Assembly: GCA_905250125.1 (NCBI GenBank)
Contig: CAJNOL010000071.1
Coordinates: forward strand, 124,001-188,000
Source: Rotaria sordida
Taxonomy: Eukaryota; Rotifera; Eurotatoria; Philodinida; Philodinidae
Direction: 5' to 3'
DNA: 64,000 nt
Shown: positions 21,415-36,400 of the stretch, one piece after another
Position numbering within the stretch: position 1 is the stretch's first letter
How the letters are laid out: each line of letters opens with the position of its first letter
Program-made: the position numbers and the translations under genes
The notes under the pieces: generated by a model
Told to the model about the DNA's origin: nothing
Databases searched by the model: none
What the model saw: only the letters and a program-made list of their open reading frames with translations

Positions 21415-24400
21415 ATGCATCGACATCAGATTTTGACTGGAGCGGCCAATCCTAGTGATTATAGTTTTGCCGCAGGTAGTATTGAGAGTATTCATTTTGT
21501 GGTATGTAAATTTTTTATAAATAATTCATAGAGAAATGAATTATCTGATTTCTTTTTTTTTTTTTTGCTTCAAGGCTTATACAGCTGGTTATAATATTGT
21601 GATTTTATCGGGTGATTTTCAACGTGTTCAAGTTCTTCTATCAGGAAATGAAAATAATCAATGTTTATTAACATGTATTGATTGTACATATGAATTGGGC
21701 AAAGTTTGTTTGAAATTATTGTTGTGTTTTATTTTTATATATTAAATTTTATTGAATAATTAGATTGTAGCCGGTTTTGGAAATCAAGTTTGTATTTATG
21801 AACCAACATTCACTTCAGAACGATCATGGCATCATGTTAGAATTTTGTTTTTCTTTTTTTTTTTTTTTGTATTTTTATTCTTCGGATTTTTGTTTTTTTT
21901 TTTTAGCAAGTCAATTATCGATGGTCATTAAAACATACACTAACGTGTTCAAATGAGAAGATAACAGCTGTTGCCTGGCATCCGAAAGGTGTGTGATCAT
22001 TAAAAAACAAAAAAAAAAATATTTATACAGAAAACTGAATTTCAATAGAAAGATGTTTCAATTTTATTTTTAAGTGAAATTAAAGCTATAAAATATAATC
22101 TCATACACTACAAGAAGGTTGGTAGGCATTTCGCTGAAATGAAGATCGACGATATTGCTATTAGCGGCGGATGCTAGAAAACATTCAAATCCCTCTCCTC
22201 TAGAAATGTTATCAAAGGGTTTTCATTCTCTCTATAGATATGGCTAAGGGGGACTTATTCTTTCTACAACTTTTTTTTTTGATTAAGCCATTAGCTAATG
22301 CTTGGCTTCGAGTATCTTCATTTCGATAACCAACGCTATCAACAAAATTCTAAGATCATACCTTTAGTATTCTCTGTCTTAGCTGTATACATTTAAAAAG
22401 CAAAGATCACTGTTATCGATCATTAAAAGAAATTCGGTGATCTTTCTTTTTGATAATGTTCACTTTGGTGATGAAGTACATAATTATTACAATTAGAATT
22501 TGAATGTGTTTTTTTTTTATTTTTCAGGAAAATATTTATCATGTCTGAATTAATTTATTTTTAGGTGATCAATTAATTGTTGTTTGTGAGTCAGGTTTAC
22601 AAGTTTGGTTTAATCAATATGATGAAAATGAACCTCGATCAAATAAAGTTAATTTTGAAATAGGTGGAAGTGATATATCAGGAAAATTATCTACACATGT
22701 TGGTTCAAGAAGTTGGAAAAATGTTTGGAGTTATAAGTAAGATTTTAATACTAACAAACAATTTTTATTTGTTTATTTTTTTTTTTGTTTTTGAAGATCA
22801 GCATCACCAATCAAACATGTAACTTATTCAAATGATGGAACTCTTTTTGCCACTGCATCACAAGTAAAGCAAAAAAAAAAATTACATATCGAAAATTCGT
22901 TATAAAAAAAATTTATTGTTTTAGAATGATCGTTTAGTTAAAATTTGGTATCGTAATCTAGATAATAGTGCAATTATTTCATTTACATCAACTTATTTAC
23001 CTCATCCACGAGCAGTGACTTATATATCATGGAGACAAACAAGTCAATTTTTTGCAACGTAAATAAAAATCATATAAAAAAAAAAAAACAAACAAAATAA
23101 TAAATTTTATTTATATTTATTTTAAAAGAGGAACAGTTGTTAATTGTTTATTAACATGTTGTAAAGATAATATTTGTCGTATATGGTGTGAAACTGTACA
23201 ACAAGATGAATCAGCAATATATATAAATGATCCAACAATGATAAGATCTCAACGAAAAAAACAACATGAATGTTTAGATAGAAGTGTACAAAAATTATAT
23301 AAATTAAGGTAATGAATATATTCGATTTTAAAGAGAATAATATTACTAAAAACTCAATGCAAAAAAAAAACGAAACTTTAGCATTTAACGATCATAAATT
23401 TTATTTTATCGAAATTAAAATATAAATATAAATTCTTTTTATTAAAGTTAAACATTTTCAATTTCTAAAAACTGTTATCAAATTACTTTGTTTTTTTGTT
23501 TTCGATAATTCATCACTTCAACTAATAACAAAAAAATCTATCAGATAATTTTGTTTTCAAATAAAATTTAGATTTATCGGTAGAGTTCTTTGTTTTTTTA
23601 TTCGTATAAAATAGGGTGTGAGTTCGAATAGGTTTTCATTTCATTCACAACAATACATCCTTATAATTATCGTGCTTAGCTTCAGTTTTATAAACAGTAA
23701 CTTTTTTCACTATTTGCTTAATATTAAGGTCACGACGCTCTGCTTTATTGCATCTGTAATAAATTATTCTTCCATATTTTTTATAGTTCGTATAATGTTT
23801 TGACTATTTCATTTCCAATTGATGCTTCTGCTCTATCAACATTACCAAATGTAACATTCGTTAACCTAATATTTTCATTTCATAATTTTGTTTTTTACAA
23901 TCTCTTCATCTACTATATCATTTTCATATTAAGCAACTTATACCCGCGTCCATTTTTTTTACTCAGGAACTCTAAATTGAAGTCGGAGGGAAAGGATTGG
24001 AAAAAAAGAGTACGTATATGTATGTCATGCATAGCATTTGTATTCCATATAGAGTCTATCAGGTCTAGAGTTTTCGGATCCGGGTCCGGATTTATAGAAC
24101 GCTTATGGGGTCCGGACTCAATTTATTGAATGTTTTTCGGACTCGGCTTTGGACTCGAACCCGATTGATCAAAATTGTTCGGACCCGGTCGAACCGAATT
24201 TTGATACTACCCATTAAATTTTCTAATCAGAATTGGATAGTCGTCCCGAAGATACGAAATATTTTTTTTCGCCCTTTTGTATTCGGTGACTAATGCGCCC
24301 TATAAATTGCTTAGACGACTAGAGCCGATCGAGTCCAAAATTTTTGGACTCAGGTCCATGACTAGTCCGACGGCTTCTAACTGCATGGTACAAGGGAATA

Positions 24401-27400
24401 AAGAAGAAAAGTGAATCATACTATAACACACTTCTATACTTATCTTTTGATTTAATTGACTGATTTTTAAATTTATTAACAAAACGTGATGCATCGCTAA
24501 CTGACTATTTAAGTAATTAGCTGATCATGCATTCAATTTACTGTTGCTGTTTTTTTTTTCATAATTTTTTAACATACTGACCATTTCATCTATTTTATTG
24601 ACGAAATATTTTGTTCATATGAAATTTTTTAAAATCATTTAACTTTTTTTTTTGTTTTTCATAGATACAATTATTTTATTCCAATAAGCAATCGTCCAGA
24701 TCTATCTTCACCAACATCATATGTTGATCATCAAGATCCTCATACTCCTGCATCACTTATTTCTTCCAATTTAATATTTACGAATGATGAAGATATAAAT
24801 AATACAAATGGTCAAATAATAACAACACTTTCATCATCATCATCATCATCAACATCTTCACTTGTACAAAATAATTCTCAATCATCGATAGTATTACCAA
24901 CAACGAATAAATATCTTCGTTTTCATTTAGCAACAACAATAAATCCAAGTACAGATTCTTTACTTGCATCAAATATTCCAACATATAAAGATTATATGTT
25001 TATTGTTCAATGGTTAAATAATAAAGATTTATATAATTTATTTTCTATTGAACAATTTCTTCTTGATATTCAACGTAAACTTAAACGACCAACAATATCT
25101 TCAATAAATATTGATACTGATGATACAAATAGTAATGATACACAATTAGATCTAACAAATATAAATAATAAAAATTCATTAACTAATACTCGAAATTCTT
25201 TATTAGATGATTCGAAATTTTTTTTACAAATACGAAATTCATTAAAAAAACTTATTGATGAATGGAAAAATAGTCCTGATGTTGTATTTAGTATTCATCC
25301 AACTGATGGTAGTCTTCTTTTATGGGTTATTGATTGGCTTGATCAACCATTAACAAAATTTTCTTCTTCTTCAACGGCATCATCATCATCATCATTAATG
25401 AAATATCAAATGCTTCATCGACAAGTTCAAGTTAGTTTTTCAGCTCGTATACCTGATATATTTCCATTAGGTGATGCTTTATCATTACAACCACATTTAA
25501 TTATTTATTGTAATCATTTATTATTTGATCAATATTTAATATTAAATCAAACAAAACAAAAACAACATTTACCTATTATTAATATGATAACTAAACATAC
25601 AAATGGTACATTAAATTTATGGTCATTAACATTTCATGAAGAACAAAAATTTCAATCATTAACATGTGTTACACATACAGCACGTATGTGTGGTCATCAT
25701 TTTCCTATAAGACATATTGTATGTCATCCAACAGTTCCACTTGTTTTAACAAGTTCATATTATGATGAAAATAATGAATTAAATTATGGAAAAAAACAAC
25801 GTTATGATAATTCATTAATATTATGGAGTTCAGAACCAATTGGACCATTAACAATGACAGGTGGAATAACTGAATTAGCTCGAATAGAATCAATTAATAA
25901 TGGTGCATTTAAATTAATTGCTTGGTTTCCATTAGTTATGCCTTGGTAAGAATTAATTTAGAAAAGATTTAAAATTATTTTAATTTTTTTTTTTTGACGA
26001 AATATAGTATGAATATTAATTTATTACGTGAATCACCAAGTCTTCTATTTTGTGCATCAGATGGTAAACATTTACGTGTTTATCAAGTTGTATGTAATGC
26101 AAAAGCTTTATTAACAAGTCAAATTGCAACTTCAAAGGTACGAGTTTTGATTTTGATTTTTTTCTTTTTTTGCTTTGATATCTGAAATAAATTTAAATCG
26201 AATGTGAGGAAAACAAAAATGTTCACAATTATCGTTTAATGTTGTTGGATATAATGTTTGGCAAAAAAAATTGGAATCTAGTGTGTGTATGGCCTTCAAA
26301 GCATGACTAAATAGAATTTTTTTATTATGTTGTTCTGAAAAGTATCGTCTGAAAACAGTGAGCTCGATGTACATATTGTTAGATCCTGTATTTGTAGATC
26401 TACACTTCTTGGACTATTGAAAAAAATAAGAATCAAGTTTAATAAACAAAGACGATAGTGAATTTTTTAGTGCTTGAGGCAGTCTTTTTTTGTCTAATAA
26501 TGATTTGATTAAAATAACTTTAGTTGTCAATTACACAATAAATATGTCCGATTGTCTTTTTTGTGGGAAATAACACACAACGATACCCTGTTTGTTGTTA
26601 GTAATCTATTAAAATTTAAAAAATAGTTATATAAAGGTTTCATCTTGTGATTCGAATAGAGTATTCAATGGTACATCTTTTGAAAAAAAAAGAAGGAAGA
26701 AAATTTCCCTATTCTGTTTTTAAATCAGAGATATTCATCGCACTGAAATGGACAGCTAAAAAAAAAAGTTGCCATCTTCGCGATAGTAATAATGCATCAG
26801 TATTATATATGATGAAATGGTTCATGACTCTTTGATTGAATCCGAGAATTTTTGATCCGATGAGCTTTAGTCATCGATTCCCCTAGGTCAATTTTGCTGA
26901 CCTCGGAACATACATTCCATTTTTAATCATTCTTTTTCTTTTTTTTTTGTCTTTAGTCTTATCAAGTTCTTGGTGATTTTGAATCGAATACTATGCGTTC
27001 ATCTCCATCAATGGATTTAAATGGTCCACGATTAAATGTTGTTAGTAATCAATCAACAGCTCGACCAAGTTGTGTTCTTAGTCTTGCAGAAATTTCTGAT
27101 TCAAAATGTGTATGTCATTGAAATTGAATTTTATTTTGTTTTCTTTTATAAATATTGAAATTCTAGATTTGGACACATGCTGAATTAATACATATATTTC
27201 CTGCAAATGCAATTGATGATCATACTGAACAAATATCAACATGTAAAATTTATTATCTTGTACTTGTTGAAAAATCAAATAAGAATAATAATCAAAGTTG
27301 TATTCATATGTGGAAAATAATTATAAATTATCCTGATGATGATCATGAATCAATAAGTATGAATAATTTTACTAATGATAATGAATGGTTAGTACAAGTT

Positions 27401-30400
27401 CAAAGTTTTAAGGTAAAAAAAAGATTTTTTTTCAAAATAAAATTAAAAAAAAATTTATTATTTAAGGTTTGTACATATATTCTTCCATTACATTCCAATG
27501 CTGAACTTCAATCAGTTGATGTTGCATTTGGTCATTTAAGTTCAAGTACACTTTGTTATTCAGATTCATCATCATCATCACCATATCTTTTATCAACAGC
27601 ACATACCGATGGTATAATACGTTTTTGGACATGTAAACATCAATCATTAAATACATATGAATGGTCTGAATGGTGTGGTATAACACTTGATAATCAAATA
27701 AATTCTCGTTTAAAAATATCTGGACAACCATTAGCAATAAGTAATGCTTATTGCGGTCGTTTAGCTGTTGCTTATTATGATAAAATAATTCAAATAGGAA
27801 TATATGAATGTGAATCAACAGGTGGTACATCATTTAATTGTGAAACAGTTATACCAATAAATGAAATTGATAATCAAACAAATATATTACCAGTACATTT
27901 TGATTGGGCATCTATTGAAAATGGTGCACATTTATTAGCAACATCAATTGATATACATTATGTTTTTATTTATTCTTATACACAATTATCACAATGGACA
28001 AAATTACGTACAATTGAATTAACTTCAGTAAATCAAAATGTTTTTTTATGTTCAAATTTAAGTTTAAAATGGGTACGTGGTGGTCTTTTATTAATTGGTA
28101 TAAATAGTGAATTACAAGTTTATTCACAATGGTCATCATTAAAACGACAAGGTCATTCAGTTAAATCAGAACCATTAATTAAACCAAAACGTCGTATAAA
28201 TGTATCAAATAATTTATCAAAAACTTCAATAAATGGTGATTCTAATATAACAAATATATATAATAATAATTTAGATCGACCATCAACATGGTTAACATTA
28301 GAATCAATTGATGAACTTAGTTTATTTCATGCAGCTAGAAATGCTGCACCTGTTCTACCACAATATCATCCAACATTATTATTAGAATTAGTACGTTTTG
28401 GAAAATATCGTCGTGTTAAAGCTATACTTGCACATTTAACACGTTGTATTGTTAGTAATGTTCATAGTGTTGAAGGAAAAGTTGAAATGAAATTAATGCG
28501 TAGTCGTACATTTTCAATAGCTAATAGTGATACTAATGAACCATCAATTGCTGAAGTTGATCATGTTAAATATGTTGAAATTGATGCAATACCATTATTA
28601 CCATTATTTGCTTTATTTGATGCTGATCATGAAAATATTCCTAATAATGATCATGTTAATACAAAAGATAATAATAATAATCAAGATGAAGATGTTAATG
28701 ATAGAGATAAATATGAAGATTTATTTACAACATCATCATCAATGGAAGCGAATAGAGATGTTGAATTTAAATTTGATGAAGATCATGTAAATGATGCTGA
28801 AAGAAAAAAACAAGGTTAGTTATTCAAAAATAAAATTACTATGAATTTTTTTTATAGTCTTAATCAAAAGATGTGTCGGATCAAGTTCTTTTTTGTTTCA
28901 TCATCCGTAATTTCGATTCTAAGTATATCTTCTATTTGGTCATCGTCTAGAGAAATCTATTCCAGGATTTATTTTTTTAAATATAGTTTAATACAAGTGT
29001 GGAAGTAAACGAGTAAAAATTTGAAATCCCAATAGACTGTGACAAACGTTCATATTTCGTTATGATATATAAATTACTTTCTTATTGCATTTTAAGTAAA
29101 AAGATTGATGAAGAAATGTGTTCTCAAATAGATACAATAAAATAATCTCCCTGTGCGCTAAACAACAGTAGTTACGTCGCTTTTTACATCTTGATTCTGC
29201 AAGGATTGTGCTAACAGCTATTTTTTGACTTACAAGAAGAACCTCTTCAGATGTCAACGATTATACTGCATAGTGTTCTATTAAAAATCCTAAAAAAATT
29301 TGGGTTTTGACTAAGCTATCAAATTTTTTTCTGGAAACCTCAGGTTTTCGGAAAACTCACACTTTACTCAACTGTACTAGCTTCCATAAAAAACTTCAGA
29401 AGTTTTGAACAAAGTCTCTTCGAGATGTGAAACTTTCAGTATGTAGAACCTTGTCTATGGATAATGTATAAAAATATGCATTTTCTGAAAGTTTTATATC
29501 TCGACGAGATTCTGCTCAAATTTTGAAAATTCAGGGGGTCTCTAAAAAAAATTCGATAATTTAGTCAATAGAAATCGAAATCCTTTAAGGATTTTCATTA
29601 TAACACTATGTAGTATAATCGTTGACATCGGAAGAGAACATCTGAGGAGGCTTCCGTTGTTAGCTGATGATTCACTCTTTCTTGCCATCTCTCGTGAACT
29701 ATATTTCAATTCGTATGATTTGTCAGGCAATTTTTTCTTGTAGTCCCGGTCGCGTACATTTCTAGTTGAATCAGTTTTGATTACGAAATCGAATACTACA
29801 GAAATACACCTTATCGACCTTGTGTCAATTACTTCTCATAGGGTTAGAACTAAGCCTTCATTCTTCCAGCATAAAAGATCATGAGTTTTCTGAAAGCCTT
29901 TTTTAAACTTTAACACTTCAAAAACTATTTTTCTAGTAAAAATCTGTGTTTTAGCAAATATTCTGGTTTTTTAGACACTAATTTGATAAAAACGCTTGTT
30001 TAGATACCAGCACGGAGGGGAATAAGTTGATTCAGAAAAAGATTAGCCGAAATCAAAATTAAAAAAAAACAAACTTAGTTTCGATGATGTGAAAGATCAA
30101 ATCTGTAAAGACGTAATTTCATTTATGTTTAGTTGAATTAAATAAATTTCGAAGAGAATTATTATCAAATCGAAATTGGTCACCAACATTCGATTCTCGA
30201 ATGGTTGATTTACTTGTTGATTATTTTCAACGTGTTCGTTTAACAAATTTAACAAGTCTTGAACAAATGTATTTACTTGCATTAGCTGATACATTAGCTA
30301 ATGCAAGTAATGATTCATTATCAAATCAAACATATTCAGGCGAAAAACCAACAAGTAAAGACAAAATTTTATTCTTTGCTGATTTTAATTTTTTAATTTT

Positions 30401-33400
30401 AATTTAGATACAATGGATGATTGTGGTCTTAGATTTTTAATTGATGTTCAACGTTATATTTATCTATCACGAATGGTTTCATTACCAAATATACAAGGAA
30501 ATTCACCATTAAAACATATCATAACAAGTGCATCATATGCTTGGGCATTTCATTCAGATTTACAAGAAGATTTACTTGGTATGCTTCCATCAATGATAAA
30601 AAATAAACCAATATGGAGTGAATTACAATTATTTGGTGTTGGATGGTGGATTCGAAATAAAAGTCTTATTACAAAACTTTTTGAAAAGGTAAATTAAAGC
30701 TCGAAAACAAAAAAGAAAATCTCTAAATGTACAAATGTTATTGATAGTCGAAAATAAAAATAGCATTTACGAACAGAATTATAACTAGATATGAGCAGCG
30801 AAATCTATAGTCATTCGTCTCTTGGTCAGAAGAAAGGTTTGTTCCCGGTTCCGCCTGACCCGGGACCATTTTTTGCTCATATCTATTTAGAACACAATGA
30901 GTCGCGACAATATGATATTCGATACAAGTTTTACTTGACTACAAAAAAAAGAATATCACTTCCAATGAGAAAAGTATTGATCCTGGTTCCAACAGGACTA
31001 TCTTGCTCTTATTTAATTGTAACATTTATGAATAAGTTACCATCATCGATAGTAAAGATTTTTGAATTATTAGACAGAAAATGATAAGAACTCAATCAAC
31101 GATATAATTCTAATTATCAATTTTGTTTATTTTAGCTTGGTAAAGCTGCATTTGAATTAAATAATAATCCACTTGATAGTGCTTTATATTTTCTTGCACT
31201 TAAAAAGAAAAGTTTAGTCTATAATTTATATAAGTATGTATATAATAATCTATTTTTCTTTTATTTAAAATAATGAGTATTGTTTTTTTGTTTGTCTATT
31301 ATTTAAAGACATGTTCAAGATGCAAAAATGCAAGATTTTTTTAAAAATGATTTTACTCAAGAACGTTGGTTAAAAGCTGCACAAAAAAATGCATTTGCTT
31401 TACTTGGTAAACAACGTTTTGAACATGCAGCAGCATTTTTTCTTCTTGCTGGAAAAATTCGTGATGCTATTGAAGTTATATTAAATAATTTAAATGATAT
31501 TCAATTAGCTTTATTAGTTGCACGTCTTTATGAAAATGATGAACAAAATTTAGTTAATAATATTCTTAATAAAGAAATTTTAACTAAACCACATAATGAT
31601 CCATTTTATCGTAGTATGGCTTATTGGTTATTAAAAGATTATGAACATTCATTAAATACATTACTTTATAATGATATATTTGAACAACAACAAACAATAT
31701 TTATTTTTTATGATTATTTAAAACAACATCCACTTGTTTTACGTGCTAAACAATTATTACATGAAAATTTAAATGAAAATTCAAAAAATTTTTCTGTTGA
31801 ACGTCGTGTTCATTTTCAAACAGCTTATTATTATTTAAAAACAGGTTGTCCTTTATTAGCATTAGAAATTCTTGCTAAATTACCAGCTTATATTATTTTA
31901 TCAAATGAAATTAAATCATCAATAGAAATAACAAATGATATTAAACCAAAACAAACAGATATTATTGATTGGAGTCAACCAATATCAAATAAAAATGATG
32001 ATGAATTACAACTTGAATGGAGTGATAATGATGATAATGATAATGAAAACGAAGAGAAAAAAATTGAAGAATCAATTACTAAACAAATAATACCAACTGA
32101 AGATAAATCAGTTAAACAACAATTTGATACTATTGGACAATATATGAAATTAATTTGTTGTTTAAAAATTATTGTTGAAGAAATGGCTACATTAGCAACT
32201 GGATTTGAAGTAGCCGGTGGACAACTTAGGTAAACATTTGAAGATTATATTTATCACAAAATATCTAAATTTTTATCATGAATAAAATATTTTTCATAGA
32301 AAAACGGTGAGGACTATTTCTATGGAATTTAAATGTTCGGTTACTAATCACAGAGAGTTTGATTGGTTCTATCTGTTTTTTAAATTTTTTACCTCTGTAC
32401 TTCAACATTCTTTTTAGATCGTGTTTCACGAAAGACAATGGATTGATCGTAATGAGTGGTCGCTTTTTTAAAAGTCTATTTTTTTTTTAGACGAAATTCT
32501 ATGAATAAGATCATTTGTTTTTTGGACACCAATCAATTCGCTTGTTTTTTTTTTAATCTCATCGATTGAAGACAATTCTATCCATTAGAACGTATTTATG
32601 CTGCTAGTCGACAGAAAACATAAACAAAAAGACTAAGTATCTAAAAAGAATTATGATGCGCTTAGGCACTTCTAAAAAATAGTCTTACATCTTCAATTAG
32701 ATGCGAATCTGATGATATATTATCATATGAGAATTATATTGAAGTTATTCTTTGACATGCCCAATCTGAAGGTAAGTGAGACTGTTGATCGACAGTTTCA
32801 TTTATCAATAAAACAATGCAATGTCTTATACATAGAGTATTTCGTGGCAAACACAGTTATAGACAATTGAATTCGATACAAAATGTAATATTACAATAAG
32901 CGAAATCTCATCTATGCGTTTCCACTAAAGAGCTAGTTCCTATGGAAATCAGTATTCATCAAGAAAACTGCTTTTAAAAAATACAAAAATTTTTAAATCT
33001 GTCACACAAAAGTAAATAGCATGTTTTATACTGCAAAACTGAGCCATTAAATTTTGAATTAGATAGATATCGATCGAAATACACAATTGATCAAAATAGT
33101 TTTCTGTACAATTAAACAATCTCATGATAGTTGACTAATCTTACCGCGAAAGAAAATTCTAAATACATATTCGGAACAGTGCCCGATTCGGATTGGGTCT
33201 AGTTGTTAAAAAATTTTTAAACTTCAGGATAGATTTGAAGTTTGAACGTTTTGCAGCTTAACCCTTTCACGGGCAGTGGTACATATAGGTACCACTTTTT
33301 TGTTTTTGGTTATAGAACTATAATAAATTAGGTACAATGACTCTTGGAGAAAGAACGATAATATTGCATAGATAGAATCTATCTCTGACTATTCGAATCT

Positions 33401-36400
33401 AAATTTAAGTTGCATAATAAAGAAAATGACGTCATATATTTTCTTTTTCAACTGCGTGATAAACAAGGAAAACGTAGGACAAAAAAAATACGAGAATTTG
33501 AATGATTCTCATGGAAAGAAAAAGAAAAGAATAGGTATGCTCTTGTTCTCCTTATAAACTCGCATGACTTTATACTATATAGTATCTTGATATACTGGAT
33601 TTTATTTTACTTGTAAAATAAAAATCCAATATGTCAAAGCAAGAAAAGAATTATGCATTTTTCTCGCTTTACTAAAACTTTTATATAAATTATTCTCATG
33701 TTAATCGCTATAACTAGGCATGTCATATGTGATTATGCCATAAATATTGACAGAAATTGTTCATCTAAAATTCGCTCGTGAAAGGGTAAAAAAGGCACTC
33801 GGAATGTTTTCTTCATTGAAAAGTTCTATAAGCGAGCATGAAAAAGTTTAGTCGAAGAAGAAGTTATGTATTGTACTATCTTTTCTTTTACTTCATCGAC
33901 TTTTCTTTATTGAATTTGGACAATGATGCGTACTGAATGCATTGTGTATTCAATGGTCCATTGAAGAATAAAATAGTGCTACAAGTTGATATATTTGTCA
34001 TCGAAATTTGCTCGACAAATAACTTTCTATTCTAGCGACTAATGCCCGGAATAAAATGTTAATATAATATTGCAAAGATTTACATCAACGGAAAGAAGAA
34101 CTTATCAAGATCTTGAACAATAGGATAAAATGCTTTTGAGTTTGTGGATTTCGATACTCGAATGTAAATTTTCTTGCTATCGTTATCATTTCTTTTTATT
34201 CTCCACATTTCTATTGTATATTTTCTTCAAACTTGTCAGATCTTCTGAAAAAAAAGGAAAGTTTCTGAATTTTGAAAATTTTTCTGATGTTTTTGCCAAA
34301 TTCTAAACTCATTTAGATCACGGTTTCTTTAGTGACGTAAAATATGATTATAACTCATTAGTATAAAGATGCTCAACTTAAATAACAATGGATAGTAATT
34401 ATTTTTGTGAATAATTTTATAAACAGACTTCAACTCAAACACATTTATATTCCTTTTGTAGAATTTTTGTATATTTTTTGAGAATGAAATTGAAGTCTAG
34501 TGGAAGAGTTCGACATTAAATGTCTTTTGTGGTATCGCATTAACTAAATAACATATTTATCGCATCGTGTTTCTTTACAATAGGGTAGTTATGACAATAA
34601 AGAAAGGTTGATTAAAAGAGAGTATCAGTAACGCATGTACTATCAACATATTAACATACACTAGTCAATTCTTTGATAAAAAAATGTTTTTTTTTTTGAA
34701 TTATTTCTGATTTCGTTCAAAAAATTTTGATTGTATTCTGACTTTGAACAAAAAATGTGTGAATTTTAAGTTTTTGATCTGATAACTCTGATTCTCTTTG
34801 AATTTCTATTTCTTTGTCTAATTATATGCTATTTTTTTTTATTATGGTTAATTATTTTAGAACTATGTGAAAAATATTAATAATGGTTGTTTCTTCTTTC
34901 TCTTGTTTGCTATTTTCTAGAAGAAATTGTTATTCTATTATCTTCATGAAAACAATTTAAATAATTAATTAAAACCAATATCATGAATTAAAGTAGAGTG
35001 AAAAAAAAACAGAAATATTAATCGACCTGGTTTAATCTGCAGGTTATTCTTTGGTTTTTAGCCTGGTCTGACCTGCAGACCAGGCGAGACCAGTCAGTTG
35101 GCAGGCCGAAAAAAATGACCTGTTGGCAATTCTGGTCCCATATAGGTTGCAGGTTGTTTACATAAGAAAAGAAAGACAAACAAGAATTTGTTGACCTCGA
35201 ATTAGGTTAGAAAAATGGATAAATCGAGTTGGATCACAAAAATTTGACCCATGTCAGAAACTGATTCGGAAGGAACGAAATAGTTTGCTTCTAACTCTAA
35301 CCAGCTGCCTTTAAGTGGATGATGAATGAACAAATATTTTCTACTAAGCCTTTTGTGCCATAGGTTAGATTTGACCTTCCTGGAATTTGTACTTCATGTG
35401 TCTGTACTCTCAAAAATATATTTTCACCCTTCTGGAGCTTTAAATTGTCTCTCCAGAAAAGAAAACTTATCACGTATAATCAACAACAATAAGAGAAAAG
35501 TAGAACAACGTAAGTAAATGCGCATAATCATACAGATAACGAAGAAAAATTCTTATGGTCGTATTTGAATAAAATGTAGATCTTAACACAAATCTGATAT
35601 AAATCAAATATTAGAAATATTTTTCATAAGCAAAACTTTGTAAACCTTTTTTTTTTGTTTCTTAGACATCATTTGGCTTGTTGGCTTGAACAAGAAATCG
35701 GTGTAATTCGACAATTTTGTAATTTAAACACCTCAATTAGTTCTGATCAAGATGATCCAAATAATTCTCTTGGAAGTTAGTTTTTTTTTTCAATAACCAA
35801 AAAGAAAAAAAGAAAATTTATTATTTAATAAAACCTTTTTTTTTGTTCTTTCATTAGATATTAATGAACCACTTTTATCTGATATAAACGATGATCCAAT
35901 GTTACCACCAAATACATTTTCTAGTGTTGATTCACCATCAACATCATCATTGATTCGTACAAGTAATTTTGAAACAAAAATGAAACGTTTATTACGTCGT
36001 CGTCAATGGCTTCAATCAAATGAACATCTTCTTCGTACATTAGTTTCATTTACAAGTTTACATGGTATGCATGGTGGTGGTTTAGCATCTGTTCGAATGG
36101 AATTATTATTACTTATGCATGAATTATATCGTGATCGTCGTACACAATTAAAATATCCAATACCATTTCCAACACAAGTACCATTATTAATTGCTAATCT
36201 ATCCATTGCATTAAGTGTTAGTAATAGTGCAATTAGTTATATGAAAGATTTAAGTCAAGATTTATTACGTACAATGAATACATGGTTAACATTACCTAAA
36301 TTAACTGATAAAAGTGTACAAATTGTTGCAATAAGAGATTTATCAATAGCATTAGCTAGTTGTGTTTATCAATCACTTTGTCATACAAATGAAAATCAAA

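Noticed and set aside
24080-24200. Possible tRNA on the reverse strand (GGGTTCGAGTCC resembles a B box)
   Set aside because: No A box lies at the proper distance and no cloverleaf arms can be formed; it belongs to the GC-rich repeat patch.
30791-31084. 97-codon open frame inside DMXL intron 15
   Set aside because: It overlaps a hairpin element and lies between two well-supported DMXL exons; no conserved features.
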